Positions 40,201 to 48,433 of a DNA stretch of 64,000 bases are shown here, piece by piece. A program made the position numbers and the translations under genes. The stretch is from Turnera subulata (taxonomy: Eukaryota; Streptophyta; Magnoliopsida; Malpighiales; Passifloraceae), in the NCBI GenBank assembly GCA_028386065.3, contig JAKUCV010005769.1:127830-191829 (forward strand), written 5' to 3'. The notes below the pieces were generated by a model. That model saw nothing but the letters and a program-made list of their open reading frames with translations. It was not told where the DNA came from and did not search any database. Within the stretch, counting starts at the first letter, position 1; the number at the start of each line of letters is the position of its first letter.

Positions 40201-43200
40201 ACTTCCATGATCATGCTATTTAGACTGTATGTCTTAATAATGCTGGTGAATTCAATTCTAAGATATTTAATGATTGTTGAATGTCAATTGAAATTGTAGT
40301 TAAACATCCTATAGCTCATGTTCATACCAAAAATGATCTAGCATAATCGTTTATCAAATACCTCTAATTAATTACAAGGCCATTTTTGATGAGATGTAAA
40401 CTCCCAATTACTACTTAGGACATAGCACTTATGCACATCAGGCCAACAAGTTATCATAAGCTCCTCCTCACTAATTGGTTTATACCTAATATCTCCCATC
40501 TTTGGACCTTTAGTTGTGCAATATATGTGCCAACTGTTCCACCACAATGAACTAAAATGGGTCATCAGAGAAGATTGGGAATATATGTTGGGTATGAATC
40601 TCCATCAACTATAGAACATTTGGAACCATTAAAATGGATATTTGGTGATTGTCACTTTGACGAAAGTGTTTACCCAACATTAGGGGAAGAAATAAACACC
40701 TGGACTAAGAGATTAATAGATTTCTATATCATTTCTAGTTTTGATCCTCAAACAAATTAGTGTGAACTTGAAGTTCAAAAGATGATTCATCTGCAAAATA
40801 TAGCAAATTGATTGCCAGTCGCATTTACTGATCTAAGTAGAGTGACCAAATCTCATATATTGGCTGCAAATGTATGTGTTCAAATTGATGTTCTTGAAGA
40901 ACAATCAAAGAATGCAAATGAATCTAAGGCATGCCAGAAATGTGGAAGATCACTCGGTTACAAAGATAAAATTATTGATAGAAAAAAGGAGCAAAGATAT
41001 AAGATGGAACCAATGAGGTAATAAAACCTCTTGTAGAGGTTCAAATTGAAAATTCTCAAGAAGAGGACAATTCTTTAGAAGAGGTTCCTGACATAAATTG
41101 TAATATTTTAGAAGTAACTCAGCTACCTGAAAAAAGTCAAAATGATGAGATCTCATTCAACTATATTATGTCAGGAACAAGATGGAACCGATGTGGAATA
41201 ATCGTCGACGGAATTTTTGCACATAATATAGCACTAAATATTATGGAAAAAAATGAGGATCATGAACCTACAACTGTTGATGAATGTAGGCGTAGAAATT
41301 AATAGCCAAATTGTAGAGAGGGCCTGTAGTCCTTACACCTAATGGTGTAAAATCGGTCGGTTATAAATGGATATGTGTGAAAAGATAAAATAATACTAAG
41401 ATATAAAGCACGGCTCGTCACACAATATTTACCTAACGACTTGGTATTGATTATGAAGAGACATACTCCCCTATCGTAGATGCAATTACTTTTTGGTATT
41501 TGATAAGTTTGGCAGTACACAGAAAACTAGAAATGCATCTAATAGATGTTGTTAAAGCTATCTCTATGGATCCATAAGTCATGACATATACATGAGAATC
41601 TCTGAAGGGTTCAAGTTGTCTGAATCGACTAATTCCCGGGATATATACTCAATTAAACTAACTAATCATTTTATGGTTTGAACCAATTTGGGGTATGTGT
41701 AGTATAATCATTCTTGTGTATATTTTTTGAATGCTTTATGTGTTTTATTTAAGTGGTACATGTGTGAATTTATTATTATTTCTACTTATGTTGATGATTC
41801 AGATACTATTGTTGTAGTATTTTCATCTACATGTGAATTATGCATTTTTTTTTTTTGTGATTTAAATATTATTGGAACTCCTGAAGAAGTTTCCAGAGCC
41901 GTCCTGTATTAAAGTAAGAGTTTGAGATGAAAAACCTCAAAAAGATTCGTTTGGTCCTGATGTACCATATCATAGTGTAATTTATGTTGCTAGTAACAAA
42001 AGGCCTGAAGCTTTTGCCGTAAACTTATTAGCAAGATATAACTTTGCTCTAAAGTATCTATATTGGAATAAAATGAAATATATAATATATATTCCATTAT
42101 CTTCAGGGTATACCGGACATAGAATTATTATAACTTTATGAGTCCAAAGAGAATATAATTGGTTATGCAAATGGAGGTCATTTATTTCATCCACATGAAG
42201 CACAGGCAGATATATGCTACTTCTTTACATTTGGAGAAACTAATATATCATGGGGATCTACGAAATAAAATATTGTTGTCACTTCTTCAAATAATGCAGG
42301 AATTGTGACCATACATGAAGCCAGCGGATAACGTGTTTGGCTACGTTCGTTGAGGCAATGTGTTCGAGATTCATGCGGATTGTAGATAATGAGACGAATA
42401 TTCCAACAACAATTTATGAAGACAATGCTATCTGCATTGCCCAATTGATGGAGGATACATTAAAAGAGATTGGACAAAGAATACATCACCAAAGTCACGT
42501 GGCACAATAGTTTCTTTTTTTCGTAAAAGATGACACTTGTCATCTCTAGATTTCACCTAAAGTGGTATATATATATTATTTTTCTTTACCTAACATCCCT
42601 TTAGTTTTATTTTTTTAAATTAATCATACTTATTTATTTTTATCTCCCCAAATCTAATTATAAATATCTCTTGATTCTTTCATATTTCTACATTTACATC
42701 CTACCATAAAATTCACTCTCTTCTCATTTCCATACACTTCTCCCCATCTGAGTTTAATTATTCTTTGTTTTTATATTTATTATTAAAGGTGTATTACTTC
42801 TATCAAGGTTGTATTATTACCTTGACCAAGCTTGTATTATTCTATCAAAGTGTATTCCATCAAATTTGTATTTGTAAACACCCAAATTTGGACCAACCAT
42901 ATTTTCTTATTTTAGGCTTTTTATGTGTTTTAACCTAATGTCAATGAGATGATTTAATTCTTGGCTAGAAAAATATTCAGAGTTTAATCTAGTGGAATAT
43001 GGGCATTTTATTAGTTTGGACTTTTTATGTGTTTTAACTTAAGATTAATGAGATGATTTAATTTTAAGCTACAATTATATTTAGGGTTTAAATTAATAAG
43101 ATATGGATCCTCTAGAAGTTTTGGCCCATAAAACATTTTTCTTGCAGCTCAATTTCGGCTCTGATTTTCATGGAAAATCAAAATTAAAATTACCTTTTTC

Positions 43201-46200
43201 TTGTTGAAAGTGTGTTTACGGTAAAAAGTGTACTTAAAGTAGGGGTTAATGTGTATTAATGTTAGATGGAAAGTTTAGAGGAGTAATAATCAAAAAAATG
43301 AGTATTTTCTGGTCTGGAAACCATTTATTCCCTAGTGGGAATCAAGTCGGGTTAGAATTAATGAGAATAGGGACTAAAAAAGACAAGAACCATAACTGAA
43401 AAAGGCACCGGATGGCCATCTCGGGATGACCAACGGTGCCTGGCGGTCAAGCACACATGACCGCCGGCACTTGGCGGCCATCACGTGATGACTACCGGGC
43501 AGGTGGCGGTCATGCGTACCCGATACGCGATTTTCCTACTTTTTTGCTCTTTAATTCGATCCTACGCATTTTTTTTCTTCAGATTTTTAGCAAGAATCCC
43601 GTCCATTATAAGGTCCACGACTTCTGTACTCCCAGAACTCTATAAATAGAGTCCCCCTATTCACTTCTAGGAGGTCACAAACTCTAGAAAGCATACACAC
43701 TATAAGCTTGAGTGCTTGGACAAATCCTATTTCTCCAAGCCTAAAAACACTTTTTGGGGTTGTTATTCTGCCAGAATTTCGTGGTAAGGAGCAGCATGAA
43801 GTAGCCAGCAAGAGGAGATCAAGATAGATCAAATGTGAAGCTTATAAGTTAAAGAGAAGTGGGGCTAGAAACCAACCCAAAGCAAGGAGGTAGAGGAGGG
43901 GTACAAGAAGTAATCTAGATCCCTTATGTGTTTCTGTTTGCTGATGATTTATTGATGACATTTTTTTTTGCCAAATATTGATGACATACCTGCTGCTGTT
44001 ATTGTTGATGTGATTGTTGTATAATGCCATGTAAGAACTACGTGAGCTTTGAACCCGGTTGCCGGGGTATGTACGCGGTTTCTTGTGGTGAAAAATCAAG
44101 CTCAATTATGTTTGATTTTCTATTTTTTTTCAATTTTAATTATTTTGTTACTGTGATTTGCTTCTACATTATGCACACACTCACAAGGGATACAAGATGG
44201 TTCAATTATTGCACAAGATTTTGCCCCAATATGGGTATGTGCCTAATATCTTCCTACCCGTGACGAACTCTCGAATCTAACAATCTCTGGTTCGCTAAAA
44301 GATCAGTCCCTTCTGTTGTTGCCTAAGATCTGTTGCCTAAGAAAGAATATATTTTTTCCCTGATTTTTTTTTCCCAATATAAAATCAGCGTGGCGACTCC
44401 ATTGATTGTTGGATAGTATGAGAAGAATAAGGTGAAGAGGCCAATCTGACTCAGTCCTCACAATATTATTACCATCAAGAGTGGATTTCATTCCCCAATT
44501 TTATAACATGTAACACATATTATGAAACTCGTAAGAACCCATTCCAAAACCCCTCACACTCGGTTTTAAAATTTCCATCTGCACACAAAGCCAGCATGTT
44601 TACTTACAACTTGTTAAAGGAAAAAGAAGAGTGAAAATGTTTACCCAATAAAAGAAGTAGAGCCTTCAATCACACGAAGAGGAGCAGTATCACCAATCAT
44701 TAAACTCCGAATTTGAGGGACTACTCCAATGGTAAAACCAACAATCTGTTTACCAGTGAAATATGAGAATTTGTTTAGAGATGCAATCTTCTCATGTGAG
44801 GAAGTTTCTTTAGCAGGGAACATAAAATTTATCCTCTGTTTGTGTACCAAAAAAAGTATAATCAGGCCAAATTTTGATATCTGTTGCAATCCATACACCA
44901 AACGAGTCATTACTGACGTGGGATACCCTCTTAAGCATCCCAAGCTACTGCTATGACGAGTTATCAGTGCATAAATTATCCGCAGAAAGAAACCCAAAAA
45001 ATAAAAAAGAAATCTGAGAATAATGTGTTATGTAATCGGCATATATGCGTGGAAAGAAAATGAGGACACGCATGTGTTTCCTTCTACTACTATCACTTAA
45101 AAGGTTTAAGGAACAGAGGCTGAGAGAGTTGTGACGCATACCGCTCCTATAGTTGAAGGTGAAAACAATGCCTTCAAGTTGGCATTTCTTGAAACAAAGC
45201 TCACACTTTGCTTAATCTTGTCTAAAATTTTTTGTACCTTTCAGAATAGAAGAATTGAATCACTAACAAGCAAAATAAAAACGAAGAAGTTACAAAGACA
45301 ACGGAAAAGATAAGAAAATGAGAATGGCTTGATCATTACCTTGGAATTTTTGGTAGGGGGTAATGACTCAGGCTCATCATCATCATCATCATGGTCGTCT
45401 TTGGATGGAAGAAGAGCTTCATTGTAGTCGGCCTGGATGAGGATTGGTGTTGTTTCATCATCGGCCAACACATTCGCTGTGGATTGATCAGCATCACTTT
45501 CAACAGTATTATCATCAACTTTGTTGGCCTCATCACTGGAGCAAATCCTCACAAGGTTATACACATACGACCACAGATAAACGGCGCCAATCTGAAGTTA
45601 GTCACAGGTAAAAGAAATTGTTCAACACCAGACCAGACTCATCAGAGGCAGGCATCAGTTTTGTTCCCCAAATTTAGTGAAATGCATGCCAACATTGTTT
45701 CAGCAAATTAATAATTAATTCTTGTGTTTCTCCTTATAATTAATCAGAATGGTACTGTGAACCACGTATACATAAAAAATTATCCTAATTATAATTGTGC
45801 ACGGTTCCAACTTCATTTATCGTACGTACCGCCATAGAAAGAGACACATAAGCAATTCCATCGGTAGTGCAGATATCGGCTGATCCAAATGGACTGCCTT
45901 TCTCTTCACAGAGTGCCGGGATAATGATTAAAGGCAGATTTCCCAGGTTTCCTGTTTACATAAACTCCAATTAATGCATATGAAATGAACTTCCAGATTG
46001 ATTTTACTTAAACTAAAGCAGTGACTTGCAGACACGCAAAAGTATATATTATGAATCTTTCTTCTTTTCTTTTTTTTTTTAATAGGATTTACATGAAAAA
46101 AAAAAAAAACGAAATCAAAGGGGCCAAATGTACATCATAATAAGGACTCATATAGGAAAATAAAAAGATAGGAGCAGGCATGGGCACCCTTGGCCCCCCA

Positions 46201-47028
46201 ATTAGCCACCGCCACTTATACGAAGGGAGCATTATCAGAAATTGACCTACCTGCGGCACAACTACCCAAAATAAGGCCTTGTAGTCGTCTTGGTGGTCTT
46301 GTGATTTTTATTAGTACCCATCCAAGTGCCGACCCGATGATAAACGTTAGAAGGATATTGATAGGCATGAACCATCTATGCAGTGCAGTGGATAAATAAA
46401 TCAGATCAAAAGATATATTATATAGCCAACTAAGTCATATTTAAAAAGAGAAAGAAAGAAACAAGGGAGAGAGAGAGAGAGATTAGTATAGTATATGACA
46501 ATGGTGGACTGGAAAGAAAGGAAAGAAAGAGATATATTTACGTACTAGGAAAAGAGGAAATTCATACAAAATATGCAATTGAAATAGAACGGACCCCAAA
46601 ATATGCATAAGACAGAACTGTAAGTAATGCTAAAGTACTGACTGAGATTCATAAGACAGAACTGATGATATATAAAAGCAAAACTCACAGCAAAGCAATG
46701 CTTTCAGAGGTGATTGTACTGGCCAAGTTGCCACCAACTAAAGCTGGATTGAACACAAAGAACACCACCTGTTGATGAATGAACAGAGAAAGTCTTTTGT
46801 ATGTTACGGTTGAAGAATCATATATATATATATATGTGTGTGAAATTTGTGTAAATAGTGCAAATTAAGTAAACTCATAATGCAAGTACTCACGCGATTC
46901 AACTGCTTCCTTGCACTCTCCCCCAATATATCCACTGGGTCTAATGCCAAAAGGGTACCAAGCGCGGTGACCAGCAGTACTTTCAAGACTGGCATAGAAG
47001 CAACCGAAAATAGATCTAAGAACTGCAT
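18507..47028 (-). CDS. PILS: PIN-LIKES (PILS) auxin carrier, whole gene across a 25-kb intron
   Basis: ER-membrane auxin carrier of the PILS family, which controls intracellular auxin. Ten exons on the minus strand: 47028-46894, 46768-46689, 46375-46251, 45951-45830, 45591-45340, 45237-45142, 44745-44645, then 19208-19156, 19027-18842, 18631-18507. Every junction is GT-AG and in phase; the CDS is 1275 nt, 424 residues, normal for PILS. Signatures: GNLGNLPLIIIPALCEEKGS from residue 114, a central cytosolic loop with an acidic DDHDDDDDEPES run (exon 5), APLRVI (exon 7), LQFALPPAMNIGTITQLF spanning exons 9-10, and a C-terminal WLVA. The start is the ATG at 47028; a TTG six bases upstream is in frame but unlikely. 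Exon 7 ends in phase 2 (ATT GG) and exon 8 begins G GAT GCA, giving the expected G-D. Exons 1-7 and 8-10 are complementary, not overlapping, so this is one gene and not two fragments. Whether it is still spliced correctly is inferred. Confidence 0.88.
19209..19695 (-). other. Original PILS intron 7 sequence, 3' portion
   Basis: AT-rich intronic DNA between the exon 8 acceptor and the start of the outer copia LTR. No gene. Confidence 0.6.
19696..20245 (+). repeat. 5' LTR of the outer copia, first part
   Basis: Runs from TGTTATAAATAAATT to the insertion point of the inner copia; the last 19 bp continue at 28418-28436. Contains a tandem ATTATTTGAATGTCATTATT duplication (19708-19760). Confidence 0.7.
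20246..21757 (+). repeat. 5' LTR of the full-length copia
   Basis: 1512 bp, close to the 1511-bp 3' LTR with few differences. A TATA box TATAAATAG at 21376-21384 marks the likely promoter of the genomic RNA. Confidence 0.93.
21759..21770 (+). promoter_or_regulatory. Primer-binding site of the full-length copia
   Basis: TGGTAGCGGAGC one base after the LTR; same variant of the iMet primer site as in the LARD-like elements. Confidence 0.8.
22071..22375. repeat. Array of 11 ACATCGATGT palindromes in the copia leader
   Basis: Cores at 22071, 22092, 22136, 22156, 22189 (one base changed), 22209, 22252, 22273, 22294, 22346 and 22366; most extend to AACATCGATGTT. Start-to-start steps are 21, 44, 20, 33, 20, 43, 21, 21, 52 and 20 bp. 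It lies between primer site and gag, outside any coding frame. Confidence 0.9.
22947..23675 (+). pseudogene. gag: Copia gag (frameshifted before the zinc knuckle)
   Basis: 242 open codons from an ATG at 22947. The N-terminal part (LRSVLEKEKLNGNNFLKWHR, then VLKQEKKLYVLEGPVP) is typical of copia gag (UBN2/DUF4219 type) capsid proteins. The lysine/glycine-rich tail MVGKGKGKGKAKFYKKK precedes the zinc knuckle. The frame then shifts: the knuckle CFHCNKPGHWKCNC is at 23708-23749 in another frame. The capsid moiety itself looks intact. Confidence 0.88.
23708..24240 (+). pseudogene. pol: Copia zinc knuckle and aspartic protease, broken
   Basis: One frame carries CCHC knuckle CFHCNKPGHWKCNC, then the protease active site WVLDTGCGSHIC at 23846-23881. 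Stops interrupt it (TAG after VKK, and TAG within the DDC-YVP segment). The frame changes again before the integrase. Confidence 0.85.
24246..26405 (+). pseudogene. pol: Copia integrase and reverse transcriptase, two premature TGAs
   Basis: A single frame runs through the GAG-pre-integrase/HHCC zinc region (CRLGHINE ... CESCLLGKMTKAPF), the integrase core (HSDVCGPM, FIDDYSRYGYVYLM, DQRGEY), WGHALLNAAFTLNR, and the reverse transcriptase (ALVDPPEG-like start, VDVK-type QMDVKTAFLN, YGLKQASRSWN, the catalytic YVDDILLIGND near 25897). TGA at 24615-24617 replaces the usual Arg before SDQ/SDRGGEY, and TGA at 25668-25670 follows TAFLN. Both look like single-base changes. Confidence 0.92.
26406..26887 (+). 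pseudogene. pol: Copia RNase H, frameshifted
   Basis: After the reverse transcriptase the frame shifts. The RNase H domain follows: SGYVFCLGGGAVCWKSSKQ, STTEAEYIAASDAAKEAVW, ELYCDNNGTIAQAQEP, RSKHILRRYHLIREII, ending near IYMDDWL with a TAG at 26885. The usual first catalytic Asp (YTDASFQ) is YTYASFQ here, so the enzyme would be dead even without the shift. Confidence 0.88.
26888..26901 (+). promoter_or_regulatory. Polypurine tract of the full-length copia
   Basis: TGCAAGTGGGAGAT directly before the 3' LTR; classic copia plus-strand primer. Confidence 0.85.
26902..28412 (+). repeat. 3' LTR of the full-length copia
   Basis: 1511 bp, partner of 20246-21757, with its own TATAAATAGG at 28031-28040. 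Confidence 0.93.
28418..28542 (+). repeat. End of the outer copia 5' LTR, primer site and leader
   Basis: The LTR ends TTTTATAACA at 28436. CGTTACCAGCAAGAG follows, resembling the CGTTATCAGCACGAG primer region seen in many plant copia elements; then leader sequence up to the MULE insertion. Confidence 0.65.
28543..29686. mobile_element. MULE-like (Pack-MULE-type) element with GC-rich cargo
   Basis: 1144 bp with inverted arms of about 300 bp (GGTTAAATGACACAGCTTG ... CAAGCCGTGTCATTTAACC) and a perfect 10-bp target duplication AATATTGGTG at 28533-28542 and 29687-29696. Arms are AT-rich; the middle, about 28925-29395, is strongly GC-rich, unlike everything around it. No transposase. The long duplication and long arms fit Mutator-like elements, and GC-rich cargo fits gene-fragment capture. 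The source gene was not recognised. Confidence 0.8.
28926..29480 (+). other. GC-rich open frame in the MULE-like cargo
   Basis: A 184-codon open frame from a non-ATG or internal start; an opposing frame (29158-28856) is open too, as expected of GC-rich DNA. Neither gives a domain I recognise. Composition suggests capture from a GC-rich 5' exon. Treat as cargo, not as a proven gene. Confidence 0.35.
29690..30794 (+). pseudogene. gag: Outer copia leader and gag remnant
   Basis: Degenerate gag: EFEALDIF-RN-LSWAQDAKMHLDAN around 29930-30010 aligns with the minus-strand copy at 11060-10940. Later blocks (EQNNELLMKN, APFPEV) near 30425-30510 match 10440-10340. Several stops. It ends at the LARD insertion. 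Confidence 0.75.
30795..33847 (+). repeat. 5' LTR of the antisense-ORF element
   Basis: Order of visible blocks: a terminal hairpin (30799-30837), a pyrimidine-rich CTTTTCT stretch and GC-rich segment (31070-31800), an AT-rich stretch, a 76-bp block with splice-like borders (32738-32813), a hairpin array (32911-33282), a conserved block with TGCGGCGTTATCCCTTGGAC (33590-33610) and the terminal GGTCGGGGCGTTTCA. Confidence 0.92.
32911..33282. repeat. Array of nine GGGATGTCTATCCC-type dyads in the 5' LTR
   Basis: Dyads at 32911, 32947, 33024, 33051, 33077, 33198, 33214, 33240 and 33269. Most are GGGAT-N4-ATCCC. Two variants keep pairing by changes on both sides: AAGGAT/ATCCTT (33024) and AAGCAT/ATGCTT (33198). 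The array is repeated in the 3' LTR at 38334-38703. Confidence 0.88.
33851..33862 (+). promoter_or_regulatory. Primer-binding site of the antisense-ORF element
   Basis: TGGTAGCGGAGC three bases after the 5' LTR, identical to the sites at 5332-5321 (minus) and 21759-21770. Confidence 0.8.
33965..34054 (+). pseudogene. Vestigial gag start
   Basis: ATG at 33965 opens 29 codons (MDPVKGRQLSQN...). The other LARD-like element has ATG and MDPV at the equivalent place (5205, minus). A shared start after the same primer site suggests the remains of an ancestral gag. Too short to function. Confidence 0.4.
34120..34839 (-). CDS. Antisense ORF2: novel N-terminus plus LINE-endonuclease-like half domain
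   Basis: 239 codons from an ATG at 34839, intact, on the strand opposite to the host element. Residues about 1-130 match nothing I recognise. From about 138 the protein reads ARLLVWNCRGVTRRS, then YKPNMVLLTETQ, then NNAGSMWFSWSDSIQV. These correspond in order to the first strands of the AP-like endonuclease of plant LINEs (WNCRG, the metal-binding Glu in LTET, the GG-W-W region). The frame stops before the catalytic Asp/His motifs of that fold, so nuclease activity is unlikely. A TATA box (TATAAAAG, 34921-34914) lies 82 bases upstream, giving a leader of about 50. Many codons end in G or C, unlike the AT-rich flanks. Could be a captured host or LINE fragment, or an accessory gene of the element. 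Confidence 0.7.
   Translation of the reverse strand: MFSKQNTTRRDNMPAPSSVFFVEGANLGRRNQLAYSMVNERPEELPNELGRMPRLVFVDELYSSRFFITPTEETFFLEDHGTLRISYYGSANSIMFFISERLQEFNLESTCHTLEQGTYYQLSMTAQSMPRVTRLPVTWPKARLLVWNCRGVTRRSQEFSRTLRDLKNQYKPNMVLLTETQWQPQDDHGLIPLRFPQANRFELPGQNNAGSMWFSWSDSIQVNINNDPTSFRVNVVPRR
34914..34921 (-). promoter_or_regulatory. TATA box of antisense ORF2
   Basis: TATAAAAG on the minus strand, 82 bases before the ATG at 34839. Confidence 0.55.
34925..35620 (-). other. Spacer between the two antisense frames
   Basis: GC-rich 35140-35430 followed (minus sense) by T-rich DNA. A 106-codon open stretch at 35431-35111 lacks an ATG start. Probably promoter sequence for ORF2. Confidence 0.4.
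35625..35630 (-). terminator. Candidate poly(A) signal of antisense ORF1
   Basis: AATAAA on the minus strand about 38 bases after the ORF1 stop. Confidence 0.45.
35668..36045 (-). pseudogene. Antisense ORF1: small basic protein with C-terminal coiled coil, one in-frame stop
   Basis: From an ATG at 36045 one frame of 125 codons runs to TAG at 35668, broken only by TAA at codon 18 (MDSPLRTRTTSDSENNN then stop). After the stop: SSDEEPPKKRFK and SRRRKKRAPKK, two clusters like nuclear localisation signals, then a heptad-rich segment (LTQLNVSLKKISSAVLQIEL ... VQKLVKDLEKQVTQ) likely to form a coiled coil. An internal ATG at 35904 would give a 78-residue protein with the second basic cluster and coiled coil. 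TATA box at 36087-36081; AATAAA after the stop. No recognised family. Confidence 0.6.
36081..36087 (-). promoter_or_regulatory. TATA box of antisense ORF1
   Basis: TATAAAA (minus) 42 bases before the ATG at 36045. Confidence 0.5.
36218..36230 (+). promoter_or_regulatory. Polypurine tract of the antisense-ORF element
   Basis: AAGGTGGGTAGAC directly before the 3' LTR, preceded by the GGTGACGAAATTG box usual in plant chromoviruses. Confidence 0.75.
36231..39282 (+). repeat. 3' LTR of the antisense-ORF element
   Basis: 3052 bp, same block order as the 5' LTR: hairpin at the start, 76-bp block at 38159-38234, dyad array at 38334-38703. Followed by TGTTA. Confidence 0.92.
39288..42512 (+). pseudogene. 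pol: Outer copia pol remnant
   Basis: Blocks in copia order, in changing frames with many stops. WHDRL-DHPRSIMM near 39850 is the GAG-pre-integrase. GDICGPIYPLCESFRYFMIL near 40050 is integrase. RRLGIYVGYESPSTIEHLEP at 40566-40625 and DCHFDESVYPTLGEE belong to the linker before reverse transcriptase. Reverse transcriptase traces follow at 41400-41560 (GIDYEETYSP) and STYVDD near 41780. RNase H traces are at 42110-42480 (NIIGYANGGHLFHPHEAQ). Clearly dead. Confidence 0.82.
42560..42872 (+). repeat. 3' LTR of the outer copia, first part (5'-truncated)
   Basis: From CCTAACATCCCTTT onward it aligns with 19880-20245, including the ATCAAGCTTGTATTATT segment. The first roughly 150 bp of the LTR and the end of pol are missing, apparently deleted. 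The final part is 44468-44508. Confidence 0.65.
42873..44462 (+). mobile_element. Solo LTR, Ty3/gypsy (Tat/Ogre-like)
   Basis: 1590 bp, TGTAAACACCC ... GTCCTCACA, in the outer copia's 3' LTR. Flanks GTATT (42868-42872) and ATATT (44463-44467) are a duplication with one change. Contains GCGGTCATG blocks, a TATA box TATAAATAGA at 43641-43650, the CCGTGACGAACTCTCGAATC segment and GTGGCGACTCCATTG near its end, a motif seen in Tat-type LTR ends. Same family as 1-616/8513-9064. Confidence 0.7.
44468..44508 (+). repeat. End of the outer copia 3' LTR
   Basis: ATTACCATCAAGAGTGG then TTTTATAACA, colinear with 20228-20245 plus 28418-28436. Confidence 0.7.
44645..47028 (-). CDS. PILS: PILS gene, 5' block (exons 1-7)
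   Basis: Encodes residues 1-303: the N-terminal membrane bundle (VASMPVLKVLLVTALG in exon 1, VVFFVFNPALVGGNLAS in exon 2, WFMPINILLTFIIGSALGW in exon 3), the conserved GNLGNLP segment (exon 4), the hydrophilic loop (exons 5-6) and VGFTIGVVPQIRSLMIGD (exon 7). Introns are short except intron 7, which starts at 44644 (GTAAAC) and is the one filled with retrotransposons. No internal stop. Confidence 0.92.
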
Positions 47029-47142
47029 TGCCAAGCCTTACTTACAGCTCCTCCACCCACAAATGCTTCTTCAAAATGCTCAAAGTTGATGTGCTTCTAT
47101 ATACATTAAATCAGAAATTTGACAAGTAATTCGTTAGATGTC

Positions 47143-47156
47143 CTATATATATATAG
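47143..47156 (-). promoter_or_regulatory. Candidate TATA region of PILS
   Basis: CTATATATATATAG on the minus strand about 115 bases before the ATG at 47028, compatible with a leader of about 85 bases. Simple AT repeats can mimic TATA boxes. Confidence 0.35.
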
Positions 47157-48296
47157 AATATCAGACATATCATGTTTCTTAATTTATATGGGTAGACAAT
47201 GAGTGAGGTCAATTTGCTAGGCTAGTATTAGCAGGGCACGACCACATGATGAATTGAATTGTGTAAGTGGCAGCAGTTACCCTGGAAATAGAAGTGTGTT
47301 GTGTTTGGATCTTCACCTGATCGAGGTGCTCAGCTGGGTAATTAGGAATAAAATAACAAAACACCAAACCACCATAACAACTGAATGACTGTTACCGTTT
47401 TCCAACAGAGGTTGACAGCAATGACTACTTGGTCTTTGATTCCCAAGTGGAAACTGTACAGCTGTGGAGTAACTCAATTTAGGTGGGGAGATGAGATGAA
47501 TATGTCATCTCTGTCTACCAGCACAATTAGAACTTAATAATAATTACAGGTTTGTAAAGAATGGTAGTTGAAGGAATGAGAATAATACATACATACACAC
47601 AAGGCGAAGAAAATCTAGCATTCAAACCAAGAGAAGAGAAGAAGATGCCGGAAGTGATTATGACCCAACAACATGCATGGTTTCAGCTTTCCCGAACATC
47701 CAGTACATCAGTAGTATTATTGTGAAGGGTACTACTACAATAAAACGTGCAAAAGATGGTGCTACTGCTCATGACATAATATTTTTTTTAAAAAAAATTA
47801 GATTAAATATTTTGCGAGTAGCTACTTCAGCGTTTGAGGTTGAGGTCGAGGTCGGTGGGTATCATTTCATATCATCATCTTTTGTGGCGGAATCTGCATC
47901 CACATCTAGTTTGGTCCCACATGAATCATGATCCCTCCCCCACACACACAGAGAGCAAAAAGGACAGAAAAATATAAATCAAACGAGTTGCAATTGTTTT
48001 TGTTCCAATTTTATCGGATGTCCCCGAAGGGACAGCTGCAATTGTTTTTGTAGTAACGTTATTGTTTGCAGATTTTAGTCCCCTCCTGCCTGCGCTTGGT
48101 AACCCCACATCCCAAAATCCATACAAAAAGCTCTTATATTATATGTCACCAAAGCTTCCAAACACTCCGCCTCCCGTGATTTTTTTCCTTCCCTTTCTCT
48201 TGTCCTCTTTGTATATGTTGTTGTCCATACATATACTTGCTTACAAGTACTAACTAGACGGTTGCACAAGGGATTGAGAGAGAAAACCACTTTCCC
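47157..48296 (-). other. Upstream region of PILS
   Basis: No gene or mobile element recognised. Mixed-composition DNA, with a poly(A/T) stretch near 47781-47800 and a GAGGTTGAGGTCGAGGTCGG micro-repeat at 47836-47855. Confidence 0.4.
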
Positions 48297-48433
48297 AGTA
48301 CTATAATTTTAGATCATTCCTCAATTGAGTCATACAATTCTAAAATTTCTTATTCAAGTCCTATATCTTTAATTAGTTATACCAAAAAAAGTTTTTTTTT
48401 TGTTAATTTTAGATGTCAAAATGAAAATCTTTT

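Larger units (their letters stand above)
19696..44508 (+). mobile_element. Outer Ty1-copia element in PILS intron 7, carrying four nested insertions
   Basis: LTR ends are TGTTATAA (19696) and TTATAACA (28436 in the 5' LTR, 44508 in the 3' LTR). Once the inner elements are removed, the order is 5' LTR, primer-site-like CGTTACCAGCAAGAGTCTC, gag (29900-30794), pol (39288-42512), 3' LTR. Insertions: copia 20246-28412 in the 5' LTR, MULE-like 28543-29686 in the leader, LARD-like 30795-39282 in or after gag, solo LTR 42873-44462 in the 3' LTR. Coding parts are full of stops and frameshifts, so it is old. It lies antisense to PILS. A matching target duplication was not found. Confidence 0.78.
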
